Shown here piece by piece: positions 33,398 through 42,967 of a DNA stretch of 45,454 bases (position 1 is its first letter; each line of letters begins with the position of its first letter). Both the position numbers and the translations under genes were made by a program. Under the pieces are notes generated by a model that ran no database searches, was not told the DNA's origin, and saw only the letters and a program-made list of their open reading frames with translations. Source of the DNA: Phycisphaerae bacterium. Its GTDB lineage: Bacteria; Planctomycetota; Phycisphaerae; Phycisphaerales; SM1A02. Where the stretch lies: the NCBI GenBank assembly GCA_002709295.1, contig PAQL01000007.1, forward strand, positions 20,927 through 66,380, given 5' to 3'.

Positions 33398-36319
33398 ATG
33401 ACCGAGATCTCCACCGCCAAGCCCGCCGCCGCGACCTCCCCCCTTCGACCCACCGATGACTTCCCGCGAAGGCATCTCGGACCGGACGAGGCCGAGACCG
33501 CATCGATGCTCGAATCGCTCGGTCTCCCCTCGCTCGAGGCGCTGGTGAACGAGGCGATCCCCGCCTCCATTCGCACCGGCATGAAGTTCGAACTTCATGA
33601 CGACGTGGTCTTCAAGGATTCCCGATCGACCCCGGGAGAGCGCAAGGCGCTCTCGCTGATCCGGGAGCTCGCCGATCGGAACGAGGTCTGGCGAAGCTAC
33701 ATCGGCATGGGATATCACGGAACGATCACACCCTCGGTGATCCAGCGAACCGTGCTCGAGAACCCCTGCTGGTACACCCAGTACACGCCGTACCAGGCGG
33801 AGATCTCGCAGGGTCGGCTGGAGGCGCTCCTCAACTATCAGACGATGGTCGCGGATCTGACCGCCATGCCGATCGCCAATGCATCGCTTCTCGACGAGGC
33901 GACCGCGGCCGGAGAGGCGATGTCGATGTGCGCCGCACAGACCAACCGTCGTTCCTTCTTCGTCGCCGACGACTGCCATCCGCAGACCATCGCGGTCGTC
34001 GAGACCCGGGCCAAGGGACTCGGAGTCGAGATCGTCGTGGGCGACCCTTCCTCGATCGAACTCGAGGAACGTGAATTCGCCGGCGTCCTGGTCCAGTATC
34101 CGGCCACCGACGGTCGGATCCGCGACTTCGGCGAGCTGGCGGAGAAGGTGCATGAAGCCGGCGGCATGATGGTGGTCGCCGCGGATCCCATCTCGCTCAC
34201 ACTGCTCCGTCCTCCGGGCGAGTGGGACGCGGACATCGCCATCGGTTCCACCCAGCGATTCGGCGTCCCGATGGGATTCGGCGGGCCGCACGCCGCCTAC
34301 ATGGCGGTGCAGGAGAAGCTCGTTCGACGCATGCCGGGCAGGCTCATCGGTGTGAGCCGGGACGCGAACGGCGATCCGGCGCTGCGCATGGCCATCCAGA
34401 CCCGTGAACAGCACATCCGACGCGACCGAGCCACGAGCAACATCTGCACGGCCCAGGTCCTTCTCGCGATCATGGCCGGCTTCTACGGCGTCTATCACGG
34501 TCCCGAAGGTCTTCGAAACATCGCCGGCCGCATCCGCGCCCTCGCCGTGACCCTCGCCGAAGGCCTCCGCCGCGGCGGGCACGTGGTGCACGAAGGCCCC
34601 TTCTTCGACACGGTGCGGGTCCGACCGTCCGGCGGAGCCGATGTCGTCAAGGCTCGCCTGGCCGAGAAGAGGATCAACGTCCGTGACTTCGGAGACGGAA
34701 GCCTCGGCATCTCGGTGGACCAGACGGTCAACGTGGAGGACCTCGAGGATCTGTGGTCCTGCTTCGGGGTCGACAACAACAGCGAGGCAGTGCTTGCGGA
34801 GACCGAGACCGACTTCCCGGAGAAGTTCCGGCGCACGACCGACTTCATGCAGCACCCGGTGTTCCACCGACATCGGACCGAGACCACCCTGCTGCGCTAC
34901 ATCACCGATCTCCAGTCGAAGGATCTCTCGCTCGCCCACTCGATGATCCCCCTGGGATCCTGCACGATGAAGCTCAATGCGGCGAGCGAGATGGCTCCGG
35001 TCACCTGGCCCGAGTTCGGCAACCTTCACCCGTTCGCTCCGAAGGAGCAGACCGATGGATACGAGGCGCTGTTCCGAAGCCTGGAGTCCTGGCTGTCCTC
35101 GGTCACGGGCTTCCCGGGCATCAGTCTGCAGCCGAATGCCGGAAGCCAGGGCGAATACGCCGGACTCATGGTGATGAAGGCGTACCACGAGCATCGTGGC
35201 GAGATGAATCGCGACGCATGCATCATTCCCGTCTCCGCTCACGGCACCAATCCCGCCAGCGCGGTCGTCGCCGGCATGAGGGTCGTGCCGGTGAAGTGCC
35301 TCGAGGACGGCGACATCGATCTCGCGGACCTGAAGTCCCAGATCGAGGCCCACCGCGACCGGCTTGCGGGCATCATGATCACCTACCCGTCGACGCACGG
35401 CGTCTTCGAGGAGGATGTCCGCGAGATCTGCGACCTCGTCCACGAGGCCGGCGGACTCGTGTACATGGATGGTGCGAACATGAACGCCATGGTCGGCGTG
35501 GTCCGACCCGCGGACATCGGCGCCGACGTCTGCCATCTGAATCTGCACAAGACCTTCTGCATCCCGCATGGCGGGGGCGGACCGGGGATGGGTCCGATCG
35601 GCGTGACGGAGGCGTTGCGTCCGTTCCTTCCCGGACACCCCGTCATCCGGCCGATCGATGCGGGAGAACACGCGATGGGGCCGGTGTCCGCGGCACCGTA
35701 CGGTTCGCCGAGCATCCTGCCCATCTCGTGGATGTACATCGCGATGATGGGAGCCGAGGGTCTGGTGAAGGCCACCGAGATCTCGATCCTGAACGCCAAC
35801 TACATGGCATCCCGCCTTGCCGGACACTTCGACATCCTGTTCACGAACGCCAACGGCAGATGCGCCCACGAGTTCATCATCGACTGCAGGCCCTTCGACA
35901 AGTCGGCGGGCATCAAGATCGACGACGTGGCCAAGCGTCTCATGGACTTCGGCTTCCACGCTCCGACCATGAGCTGGCCGGTGCCCGGCACCCTGATGAT
36001 CGAGCCCACGGAGAGCGAGACGCAGGATGAACTCGACCGCTTCTGCGACGCCCTGATCGCGATCCGGGACGAGATCCGGGCGATCGAGGAAGGTCGATCG
36101 GATCGCGAGGACAATCCACTCAAGCATGCACCGCACTCGATCACCGCGGTGACCGGCAACGAATGGAACCGGTCCTATTCGCGGGAGCAGGCCGCATGGC
36201 CCGTGAGCTGGCTCCGGGAACGCAAGTTCTGGCCCTCGGTCGGACGGATCGACAATCCCTTCGGCGACCGCAATCTCGTGTGTTCCTGCGTCGGCATGGA
36301 GGACCATGTCGAGAATTGA
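33398..36319 (+). CDS. gcvP: Glycine dehydrogenase (decarboxylating), P protein, single-chain form
   Basis: 973 residues, the fused homodimeric form (E. coli GcvP is 957), covering both the P1-like and P2-like halves. It decarboxylates glycine with pyridoxal phosphate and passes the aminomethyl group to GcvH. The PLP lysine is Lys718 in [20 protein letters not shown]. Other family blocks are [26 protein letters not shown] and [14 protein letters not shown]. The start at ATG 33398 follows AAGGAAACAAGGAA, a ribosome-site-rich leader, and RRHLG in the N-terminus is typical. gcvT and gcvH are not nearby. The leader is too short for a tandem glycine riboswitch. Confidence 0.96.
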   Translation: MTEISTAKPAAATSPLRPTDDFPRRHLGPDEAETASMLESLGLPSLEALVNEAIPASIRTGMKFELHDDVVFKDSRSTPGERKALSLIRELADRNEVWRSYIGMGYHGTITPSVIQRTVLENPCWYTQYTPYQAEISQGRLEALLNYQTMVADLTAMPIANASLLDEATAAGEAMSMCAAQTNRRSFFVADDCHPQTIAVVETRAKGLGVEIVVGDPSSIELEEREFAGVLVQYPATDGRIRDFGELAEKVHEAGGMMVVAADPISLTLLRPPGEWDADIAIGSTQRFGVPMGFGGPHAAYMAVQEKLVRRMPGRLIGVSRDANGDPALRMAIQTREQHIRRDRATSNICTAQVLLAIMAGFYGVYHGPEGLRNIAGRIRALAVTLAEGLRRGGHVVHEGPFFDTVRVRPSGGADVVKARLAEKRINVRDFGDGSLGISVDQTVNVEDLEDLWSCFGVDNNSEAVLAETETDFPEKFRRTTDFMQHPVFHRHRTETTLLRYITDLQSKDLSLAHSMIPLGSCTMKLNAASEMAPVTWPEFGNLHPFAPKEQTDGYEALFRSLESWLSSVTGFPGISLQPNAGSQGEYAGLMVMKAYHEHRGEMNRDACIIPVSAHGTNPASAVVAGMRVVPVKCLEDGDIDLADLKSQIEAHRDRLAGIMITYPSTHGVFEEDVREICDLVHEAGGLVYMDGANMNAMVGVVRPADIGADVCHLNLHKTFCIPHGGGGPGMGPIGVTEALRPFLPGHPVIRPIDAGEHAMGPVSAAPYGSPSILPISWMYIAMMGAEGLVKATEISILNANYMASRLAGHFDILFTNANGRCAHEFIIDCRPFDKSAGIKIDDVAKRLMDFGFHAPTMSWPVPGTLMIEPTESETQDELDRFCDALIAIRDEIRAIEEGRSDREDNPLKHAPHSITAVTGNEWNRSYSREQAAWPVSWLRERKFWPSVGRIDNPFGDRNLVCSCVGMEDHVEN

Positions 36320-36353
36320 TCGGAACCCGATCAGGGTCCACCGGATCGGCTGA

Positions 36354-37805
36354 TCAGGTGATTCCGATCCAGCCCGAGAGCAGGGATGCCGTTCCGAGGA
36401 ACATGAGGAAGCTGATCGAGTCGGTCACCATGGTGAGGAAGATCGTGCTCGCGGTGGCGGGGTCCGCACCGAACCGGCGCATCAGCATGGGAAGAGCAGT
36501 TCCCGTGAAGGTTCCGATGGTGAGCGAGAAGGTCATGGCGATCGCGATGACGACCCCGATCCTCCAGACGTCGGTTCCATTCACCATCGACACCAGGCCG
36601 AGCACGATCGCGACCAGGGTACCGGCCAGGAGACCGTTGATCGCGCCGACCATCGATTCGCGGATCATGAGTGCGGTGGCGACCCTGGGCCGCACCTGAT
36701 CGAGCACGATCCCTCGAAGGGTGACCGCAAGCGACTGCTGTCCGGCGTTGCCGGACTGGTTGGCGATCACCGGCATCAGAACGGCGAGAACCGCGATCTC
36801 CGCGATGAGGTTCTCGAAGTTCAGGACCACGATCGCGGCGACGGAGCTGGTGACCAGGTTCACCAGCAGCCACGGGATGCGACTCCTCAGCTTGTCCGGA
36901 ACCGAGGAGTAGACCATCTCCTCACCACCCGCACCCACCATCTTCTGGGCATCCTCGGTGCCCTCCGCGCGGATCGATTCAAGCACGTCGTCGACCGTGA
37001 TCACACCGAGAAGGGTCTGGTCCCGATCCACCACGGGGAGTGCGCTGTAGTTGTACTTCTCGAACTCCAGCGAGACCTCCTCCCGGTCGAGATCGGGTGG
37101 TATCGCCTGAACGTGACGGTCGCAGATGTCGCCGATCCGCTGGTCGGCCTGCGAGGTCACCAGACGACGGAAATCGAGAATGCCGGCCAGCCGGTTCGAT
37201 TCGTCGACGACGTAGACGTTCTGGGTCTCCGCGTCGGGATCCGCGTCTCGAATCACCGAGACCGCCTCCCGGACGGTCAGCGACTCGCCGACTTCGAGCA
37301 CCGCGGGATTCATGAGGCCGCCCGCGGTCTCCGGATCGAATTCGATCAGCTTCTCGAGGATCGCGCGGGCACGGACCGGCATCTCGGAGAGCAGTGTCGA
37401 CGTGACTGCATCCGGCACGAACTGAAGCAGGTCCGCCGCGTCGTCGGCGGGCATCGCCGCAAGGAGCCGCGCGGCATAGCCCGCGTCCTCCTCGGCGAGG
37501 TCCTCGAGGACCGAGACCGCCAGCGGTGCCACCATGTGGGAGAGTGCGTCCGCGGCGTTGTCGAGCTCCATCTTCTCGAGGATGTCCGCGGCTTCGGACT
37601 CGTCGAGGGTCTCGAGGGTGTCGGCGGCATCCGCCGCCTGCTGAGCCCCGACCGCGGATGCAAGAATCGAGACGTCGAGTGAATGCTCGAGGAGCCGGGC
37701 GACCAGGTCGTCCTGGGGACTCGACTCGACCGGATTGTCGATGATCGTCTCCGATCGCGGATCGTCGTCACCGGGTCTATCAGTTCCATGGTCGGTCACG
37801 GACAT
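36354..37805 (-). CDS. mgtE: Magnesium transporter MgtE
   Basis: 483 residues. An N-terminal superhelical MgtE_N domain (about 30-170) precedes two CBS domains (about 170-300) and five membrane spans (about 315-483). Conserved transport-domain blocks are VLMPVIANQSGNAGQQSLA, FTGTALPMLM and FLTMVTDSISFLMFLGTA, the last containing the pore aspartate. The protein gates on cytoplasmic Mg2+ through the N and CBS domains. The start is open: ATG 37805 has GGAG touching it, whereas GTG 37799 would sit 6 bases from the same site. The gene converges on gcvP with 34 bases between stops. Confidence 0.95.
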   Translation of the reverse strand: MSVTDHGTDRPGDDDPRSETIIDNPVESSPQDDLVARLLEHSLDVSILASAVGAQQAADAADTLETLDESEAADILEKMELDNAADALSHMVAPLAVSVLEDLAEEDAGYAARLLAAMPADDAADLLQFVPDAVTSTLLSEMPVRARAILEKLIEFDPETAGGLMNPAVLEVGESLTVREAVSVIRDADPDAETQNVYVVDESNRLAGILDFRRLVTSQADQRIGDICDRHVQAIPPDLDREEVSLEFEKYNYSALPVVDRDQTLLGVITVDDVLESIRAEGTEDAQKMVGAGGEEMVYSSVPDKLRSRIPWLLVNLVTSSVAAIVVLNFENLIAEIAVLAVLMPVIANQSGNAGQQSLAVTLRGIVLDQVRPRVATALMIRESMVGAINGLLAGTLVAIVLGLVSMVNGTDVWRIGVVIAIAMTFSLTIGTFTGTALPMLMRRFGADPATASTIFLTMVTDSISFLMFLGTASLLSGWIGIT

Positions 37806-37895
37806 CTCCGATCCGGCCCGTCGGCCCGGCAGGTCCCCGGGAGAGGGTCGCCGGCATCATCGCGGATTCGCGCCATGCATGTCGCCCATCCCGGT

Positions 37896-37907
37896 CACAA
37901 TGGGTTC
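37896..37907 (+). promoter_or_regulatory. -10-like element 6 bases before the RNA methyltransferase ATG
   Basis: CACAAT (37896-37901), 6 bases, ATG at 37908. The spacing matches the other leaderless-type starts, although the hexamer itself is weaker. Confidence 0.35.
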
Positions 37908-38738
37908 ATGCCGATCGACACGACCACCGATCCAGACGACCCGAGGCTGGAGGACTTCCGCGACATCCGCGATCGAGACTCTCGCGGGCCCGACGGACGG
38001 CCAGGCATCTTCATCGGGGAGCAGACCCTGGTCGTCGAGAAGATGCTCTCGCGACCCGAACTGGTGCGACGAATCCTCGTGGCCGATTCCAAGCGGCCGT
38101 GGCTCGAGAGAGTCCTCGCCGATTCCGGTGGACCCGAGGTCCAGTGTCTCGTCGCTCCGATGTCGGTGCTCGAGAAGGTGGCGGGGTTCCCTATCCACCG
38201 AGGCGTGATCGCGAGCGGGAATCGCGGCCCGCTCGACGGACGGACCATCGAGGAGATCGTCCCCCCACTGGGTCGGCCTGCGACCCTTCTGGTGCTGGAA
38301 TCGATCAGGAACATCGACAACATCGGCATGCTCTTCAGGGTCGCGGCCGCGTTCGGTGTCGATGGAGTCATCCTCTCCTCCGACTGTCACGATCCTCTCT
38401 ACCGGAAGAGCCTTCGAGTCTCGATCGGTCATGCCCTCGCAATCCCGTTCGCCCGGTGTTCGGATGCCGCTCGGGACCTGAAGCGACTCGTCGACGATCA
38501 TGACATCCAGCTGATCGGGGCCAGCGTCGGCGAGGGGGCCATGGCGCCCGAGATGCTCGAGAACCGGTCCCGGATCGGCCTGGTGATGGGCAGTGAATTC
38601 GACGGGATCTCGGATGCCACGGCGGCGATCTGCGACGGGCTGGTCCGAATCCGGATGGCGGCGGGCGTCGACTCCCTGAACGTGTCGGTGGCGGCGGCGG
38701 TGCTCCTCGACCGGTTCTCGAGCGCTCCAAGGTCCTGA
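37908..38738 (+). CDS. SpoU/TrmH-family RNA 2'-O-methyltransferase
   Basis: 276 residues. An N-terminal substrate-binding domain (about 1-110) is followed by the knotted SPOUT methyltransferase domain. Motif 1 is RNIDNIGMLFRVAAAFGVDGV, motif 2 is LVMGSEFDGIS and motif 3 is AAGVDSLNVSVAAAVLL, the block that forms the knot and the S-adenosylmethionine pocket. The target (tRNA or 23S rRNA position) cannot be told. ATG 37908 is chosen because the open frame upstream is unlike protein and a -10-like element sits 6 bases before it. Divergent from mgtE with 102 bases between starts. Confidence 0.92.
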   Translation: MPIDTTTDPDDPRLEDFRDIRDRDSRGPDGRPGIFIGEQTLVVEKMLSRPELVRRILVADSKRPWLERVLADSGGPEVQCLVAPMSVLEKVAGFPIHRGVIASGNRGPLDGRTIEEIVPPLGRPATLLVLESIRNIDNIGMLFRVAAAFGVDGVILSSDCHDPLYRKSLRVSIGHALAIPFARCSDAARDLKRLVDDHDIQLIGASVGEGAMAPEMLENRSRIGLVMGSEFDGISDATAAICDGLVRIRMAAGVDSLNVSVAAAVLLDRFSSAPRS

Positions 38739-38919
38739 TACCCCGGCCATTCACTCCGGAACGGATCCGGGAGGCGCGAACCCGCCCCCGAGTCGGACGT
38801 AATGAGATCCGGGTCGATGCCGATCGGTTCGGACCATCGATCCGAAACCAGGGAGTTCAATCCCCAGCCTGTCGCTCCGTCCGAACGGTGCGAGAGGTGT
38901 CACACGTCCGGAGCACCCC

Positions 38920-40440
38920 ATGATCAATCATCCGATGAATCCGTTCTCGAGATCCTCGAACCATTCACCCAGACGACTTGCCGCGGTCGCCGCCATGGCC
39001 GGCCTCGCTCTCGTCCCCACGGTGATCGCCGGAGAGATCGTGAACGTTCGGAGCCGGACCGCGAAGGTCGCCGCGACCGCGGGATCGCAGGGGGCGCGGA
39101 TGTTGTCCAACGCCTTTCGGACGGTCGCGGAACGGGTGCGACCGAGCGTGGTGCAGATCGTCGCGATCGACGAATCACCCTACGCGACCGGCGAAGCTCC
39201 CGGGCTGGACATGGATCGCCTGCCCGAACGTTTTCGAGACATGATGCCGAATCGCCCTGCGCCCGAGTCCCGGGGGCCGCGCATGGGCCAGGGGACCGGT
39301 GTGATCGCGACCAGCGACGGCATGATCATCACCAACAATCACGTCGTGCAGGGAGCGGATCGCGTGAAGGTCGTGCTTCATGACGGCACCGAACTTCCGG
39401 GAACGATCGTGGGCACCGACCCCGAGACCGACATCGCCGTCCTGAAGGTCGAACGGGATGATCTCGTCCCCGCCACCTTCGCGGACTCCGATGAAGCCCG
39501 GGTCGGAGACTGGGTGGTCGCGCTGGGAAGCCCCTACGGCCTCACCCAGACGGTGACCGCGGGCATCATCAGCGCGAAGGGGCGGGAGACCGTGGGACTC
39601 GCCCGTTTCGAGAACTACATCCAGACCGATGCCGCCATCAACCCGGGCAACTCCGGTGGACCGCTCGTCGACCTCGATGGACAGGTCGTCGGCATCAACA
39701 CCGCGATCTCGAGTCGGGGAGGCGGCAACGACGGCATCGGTTTCGCCATCCCGAGCCGGATGGTCGAACGAATCGCCAATGATCTCGCCGGTGACGGAAC
39801 CGTCGAGAGAGGGTGGCTCGGCGTGAACATCCAGCCCCTCGAGGATCCGGAACTGGCCGCCTCCTTCGGCACGAAGGCCCGTCATGGCGTCCTGGTCTCC
39901 GGCGTGCTCGAGGGCACCCCCGCCTTCGAGGCGGGACTGGAGCCCGGCGACATCATCACCGCGATCGAGGGCCGTTCGACCGACACCCCGGCGACCCTGG
40001 CTCGGACCGTGGCGAACCATGCTCCCGCGGACGAGATCAGACTCGAACTCATCCGTGACGGCGAGACCATGGAGAAGACCGTGGTGCTCGGCACCCGACC
40101 CGGCGATCCCATGGCCATGGGCGATCCCGGACCGTCGGACGAGGCGACCACCCCTCCACGACTGGGCCTCGAGCTCGCACCTCTCGACGAGGATCTTCGG
40201 GAACAGGCGAACCTCCGGACCGACCGTGGCGTCTTCGTCGGTGGAGTCGAGGCGGATGGACCGGCTGCGGAAGCCGGCATCGAACCGGGGGACGCGATCC
40301 TCCGTCTCAATGGAACCAGCGTGGAAGATCTGGAGGGATTCCGGACGGTGCTGAAGGAGATTCCGGAGGACCAGCCCGTTCGAATGCTGATCGAAAGATC
40401 GGGGACCACGAGATTCGTCCTGATCAAGGTCCGAGATTGA
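38920..40440 (+). CDS. degP: Periplasmic serine protease of the HtrA/DegP family
   Basis: 506 residues. The signal peptide is about 1-38 (cleavage near VIAG). The trypsin-like domain has the catalytic triad His141 (TNNHVV), Asp171 (ETDIAVL) and Ser245 (NPGNSGGPL). Two PDZ domains follow (about 295-390 and 415-505), the second beginning near GLELAPLDEDLREQANL. This is the three-domain layout of DegP/DegQ proteases that degrade or refold misfolded envelope proteins. The first Met (38920) has GGAG about 9 bases upstream; ATG 38935 is also possible. It stands alone, ending before a strong hairpin. Confidence 0.93.
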   Translation: MINHPMNPFSRSSNHSPRRLAAVAAMAGLALVPTVIAGEIVNVRSRTAKVAATAGSQGARMLSNAFRTVAERVRPSVVQIVAIDESPYATGEAPGLDMDRLPERFRDMMPNRPAPESRGPRMGQGTGVIATSDGMIITNNHVVQGADRVKVVLHDGTELPGTIVGTDPETDIAVLKVERDDLVPATFADSDEARVGDWVVALGSPYGLTQTVTAGIISAKGRETVGLARFENYIQTDAAINPGNSGGPLVDLDGQVVGINTAISSRGGGNDGIGFAIPSRMVERIANDLAGDGTVERGWLGVNIQPLEDPELAASFGTKARHGVLVSGVLEGTPAFEAGLEPGDIITAIEGRSTDTPATLARTVANHAPADEIRLELIRDGETMEKTVVLGTRPGDPMAMGDPGPSDEATTPPRLGLELAPLDEDLREQANLRTDRGVFVGGVEADGPAAEAGIEPGDAILRLNGTSVEDLEGFRTVLKEIPEDQPVRMLIERSGTTRFVLIKVRD

Positions 40441-40501
40441 TCGGAAACTGAAACAAGGTCATCCCACGATCCGACCGTTCGTGCCTTGGAGGCGCGGACA
40501 A

Positions 40502-40535
40502 GGGACCACGACGGGCGCCCCTCCGTCGTGGTCCC
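40502..40535 (+). terminator. Hairpin after the HtrA protease gene
   Basis: A perfect 13-base stem, GGGACCACGACGG and complement, with an 8-base loop, 61 bases after the stop codon. Very stable but without a T-run. It isolates the protease gene from the downstream ebo-type cluster. Confidence 0.6.
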
Positions 40536-40589
40536 GCCTTGCGCCCGGAAAGCGATCAGGACGAGATCGAATGCGTGTCTGGAGTCGCT

Positions 40590-40627
40590 TATGATGGGTC
40601 GTTCCGGAAGACATGACGCCACCATGA
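40590..40627 (+). promoter_or_regulatory. Promoter and 4-codon mini-ORF ahead of eboD
   Basis: TATGAT (40590-40595) is a plausible -10. Just after it, GGAAG (40607-40609 region) precedes ATG 40612, which opens a 4-codon frame (Met-Thr-Pro-Pro) whose TGA overlaps the eboD ATG at 40624 as ATGA. This could couple initiation, but may be chance. Confidence 0.35.
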
Positions 40628-41766
40628 CCCCCCCGCCTCCATCCAACGATCTTCACGATGCGTTCTCCGCCGACTTCGAGCACGAACTGCGGTTCACTCG
40701 ATCGGTCCTCGATCCATCGAATCCCCTTCTCCGGGATCTGGTCGGCTGGAGTGACCGGGGACCTCGTCCGGGGCTGATCGCGGTGGTCGATTCCGGACTC
40801 CACGCTGCGAACCCCGGACTGCCCGAGGCGATCGAACGGCGCTTCGACGATCCCGGGCTTCCGGAACTCCGCGAAACGATCATCGTGCCCGGAGGCGAGA
40901 CCGCCAAGAACGATCCCGCGGTCGTCGAGACGGTGCTTTCCGCGATCGACACCCATCGAATCGATCGAAGATCCCTGGTCGCGGTCTTCGGAGGCGGTGC
41001 GGTGATCGATGCCGTCGGCTTCGCGGCCTCCACCGCCCACCGGGGCGTGCGACTCGTCCGCTTCGCCTCGACCGTCCTCGCCCAGCTGGACGCCGCGATC
41101 GGGGTCAAGAACGGGATCAACCGGTTCGGGAAGAAGAACTTCATCGGGTGCTTCGACGTCCCGGTCGCGGTGGTCTGCGACGAGGTGATGCTCGAGACCC
41201 TCTCGGACCGCGACTGGCGCAGCGGGTTCAGCGAGGCGGTCAAGATCGCCTGTCTGAAGGATGCCGACTATCTCGATCTGATCGAGAACAACGCCGATCG
41301 GATCCGGGAGCGCGACCCCGACGCATCTCGCCCGGTGATTCGACGCTGTGCGGAGCTCCATCTTCACCACATCACGAGGGGCGGGGATCCCTTCGAACGT
41401 GCCGAAGCCCGACCGCTGGACTTCGGCCACTGGTCGGCCCACAGGCTCGAATCGATCACCGACTTCGCCGTCACCCACGGCGAGGCGGTCTCGATCGGGA
41501 TCGCCCTGGACACCATGTACTCCCATCTGGTGGATCGGATCGAACGCGCAGAGGCCGATCGAGTGATCGACGTCCTGAAACGTCTCGGACTGCCGGTGCA
41601 TCACGAGGCTCTCCATGGCGAGGCGATCCTCGCCGGGATCGAGGAGTTCCGAGAACACCTCGGCGGCCGACTCACGATCACCCTGCTGGACGGCATCGGA
41701 AGGCCCGTGGACGTGCACGAGATCGATCCCGAAGTGGTGACTCGGGCCGCGGACCTTCTTTCATAG
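40624..41766 (+). CDS. eboD: EboD-like 3-dehydroquinate synthase homologue
   Basis: 380 residues of the sugar-phosphate cyclase fold, which in AroB uses NAD+ and zinc. PGGETAK (89-95), the NAD-binding GGG (123-125) with Asp129, and the metal ligands Glu204 (GFSEAVK), His269 (FGHWSAH) and His285 (THGEAVS) are in place. The substrate loop reads AIGVKNGINRFGKKNF, where AroB usually has SVGGKTGVN. This G-V-K-N form is what I recall for ebo-cluster proteins, so the product is probably not dehydroquinate. It is the first gene of the ebo-type cluster, ending 59 bases before the next gene. Confidence 0.88.
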   Translation: MTPPPPSNDLHDAFSADFEHELRFTRSVLDPSNPLLRDLVGWSDRGPRPGLIAVVDSGLHAANPGLPEAIERRFDDPGLPELRETIIVPGGETAKNDPAVVETVLSAIDTHRIDRRSLVAVFGGGAVIDAVGFAASTAHRGVRLVRFASTVLAQLDAAIGVKNGINRFGKKNFIGCFDVPVAVVCDEVMLETLSDRDWRSGFSEAVKIACLKDADYLDLIENNADRIRERDPDASRPVIRRCAELHLHHITRGGDPFERAEARPLDFGHWSAHRLESITDFAVTHGEAVSIGIALDTMYSHLVDRIERAEADRVIDVLKRLGLPVHHEALHGEAILAGIEEFREHLGGRLTITLLDGIGRPVDVHEIDPEVVTRAADLLS

Positions 41767-41813
41767 AGATCGTTCCTCTTCATATCGGCATCTGATCCGA
41801 CGGCTCGCTGCCG

Positions 41814-41825
41814 TAGAATGCGGCC
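41814..41825 (+). promoter_or_regulatory. -10 element 6 bases before the small eboA-position gene (leaderless-type)
   Basis: TAGAAT (41814-41819), 6 bases, ATG at 41826. It lies between eboD and the tightly overlapping downstream genes, so the rest of the cluster may have its own start of transcription. Confidence 0.5.
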
Positions 41826-42152
41826 ATGAGCATCGAACCACCGTCCCTTCCGCTCTCACGATCAGAAGTCGTCGATCGCTACTTCCTCGAGCACCGCGCG
41901 AAGGTCCTCGACATCGCCGCCTTTCTCGATCGCGTCGATCGGGCGAAGGGCGGGACCGAGGAGGACGACTTCCGGGTGCGCAGCCTGCGGGCCTCGATCT
42001 CGCTCCTGCTCGATGGAGATGGCGACCGGACGAAGAGGATTCTCGATCTCCTGAGCGATCCCAGTGATCAACCCATCGACAAGGCGCCGATGAAGGGTGC
42101 GACCGGAGCGTGGGATGGTTTCGAGGGTGACGCTGAAGGGAGCACCGGCTGA
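41826..42152 (+). CDS. 108-residue protein in the eboA position, unknown function
   Basis: A small soluble, mostly helical protein: [23 protein letters not shown], then [18 protein letters not shown], then [13 protein letters not shown] and [17 protein letters not shown]. There is no signal peptide, membrane span or known catalytic motif. It sits where EboA would be expected in the cluster, but it is less than half the length I recall for EboA proteins and I cannot align it with confidence. It may be an unrelated or reduced counterpart. Its stop overlaps the eboB start by one base (TGATG), which ties it functionally to the cluster. Confidence 0.75.
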   Translation: MSIEPPSLPLSRSEVVDRYFLEHRAKVLDIAAFLDRVDRAKGGTEEDDFRVRSLRASISLLLDGDGDRTKRILDLLSDPSDQPIDKAPMKGATGAWDGFEGDAEGSTG

Positions 42153-42967
42153 TGTACATCGATCCCCATGTCCACATGGTCAGCCGGACCACCGACGACT
42201 ATGAACGAATGGCGATCGCGGGCTGCGTCGCGATCACCGAACCCGCCTTCTGGGCCGGGTACGACCGATCCAGCCCGAAGGGCTTCCACGACTACTTCAG
42301 CGTTCTCACCGACACCGAGCCGAAGCGGGCCGCCCAGTACGGCATCGCCCACCACACCTGGCTCTGCATCAACCCGAAGGAGGCCGAGGATCCGGTCTTC
42401 GCCCGCGAGGTGATCGACATCATCCCGGACTTCCTGGAACGGGAGAACGTGCTGGGGATCGGGGAGATCGGTCTCAACAAGAACAGCCGCAACGAGCTCG
42501 AGATCCTCGAGGCCCACCTGCAGCTGGCCGCCGACCACGATCAGATGGTGCTCGTCCACACCCCCCACCTCGAGGACAAGCGGAAGGGCACCCGGCTGAT
42601 CATGGACGCGATCCGCAATCACGGCGTGATCGATCCGAACCGCGTGCTGATCGATCACGTGGAGGAGCACACGGTCCGCGACGTCCTCGATCGCGGCTTC
42701 TGGGCGGGCATGACGCTCTACCCCGACACCAAGTGCACGCCACAGCGGGCCGCCGACATCTTCGAGATGCACGGAACCGATCGGCTCTGGATCAACTCCG
42801 CCGGCGACTGGGGGCCCAGCGATCCGCTCGCGGTCCCCAAGTGTCGTGACGAGATGCGTCGCCGCGGCCACCTCGAAGCGACGATCCGGAAGGTCTCCTT
42901 CGACAATCCCAAGGAGTTCCTCTCGCAGACCGGTCGCTTCCGCACCGATGTCCAGCCGACGCGATGA
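42152..42967 (+). CDS. eboB: EboB-like TatD-family metal-dependent hydrolase
   Basis: 271 residues of the amidohydrolase TIM-barrel superfamily. The metal ligands are in DPHVH (His6, His8), GEIGLN (Glu105), HTPH (His136), LIDHVEEHT (His169) and AGDWG (Asp219), so the site is intact. TatD proteins are nucleases, while EboB proteins form a separate branch of unknown substrate. Start and stop overlap both neighbours (1 and 4 bases), showing translational coupling. The insertions around 40-60 ([14 protein letters not shown]) are not in ordinary TatD and suggest a specific substrate pocket. Confidence 0.87.
   Translation: MYIDPHVHMVSRTTDDYERMAIAGCVAITEPAFWAGYDRSSPKGFHDYFSVLTDTEPKRAAQYGIAHHTWLCINPKEAEDPVFAREVIDIIPDFLERENVLGIGEIGLNKNSRNELEILEAHLQLAADHDQMVLVHTPHLEDKRKGTRLIMDAIRNHGVIDPNRVLIDHVEEHTVRDVLDRGFWAGMTLYPDTKCTPQRAADIFEMHGTDRLWINSAGDWGPSDPLAVPKCRDEMRRRGHLEATIRKVSFDNPKEFLSQTGRFRTDVQPTR

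Noticed and set aside
32723-36307. 1194-codon minus-strand open frame across gcvP and its flank
   Set aside because: It is antisense to the clear gcvP reading frame, is rich in Arg, Asp, Gly and His without domain motifs, and arises because GC-rich codon use suppresses stops in the opposite frame.
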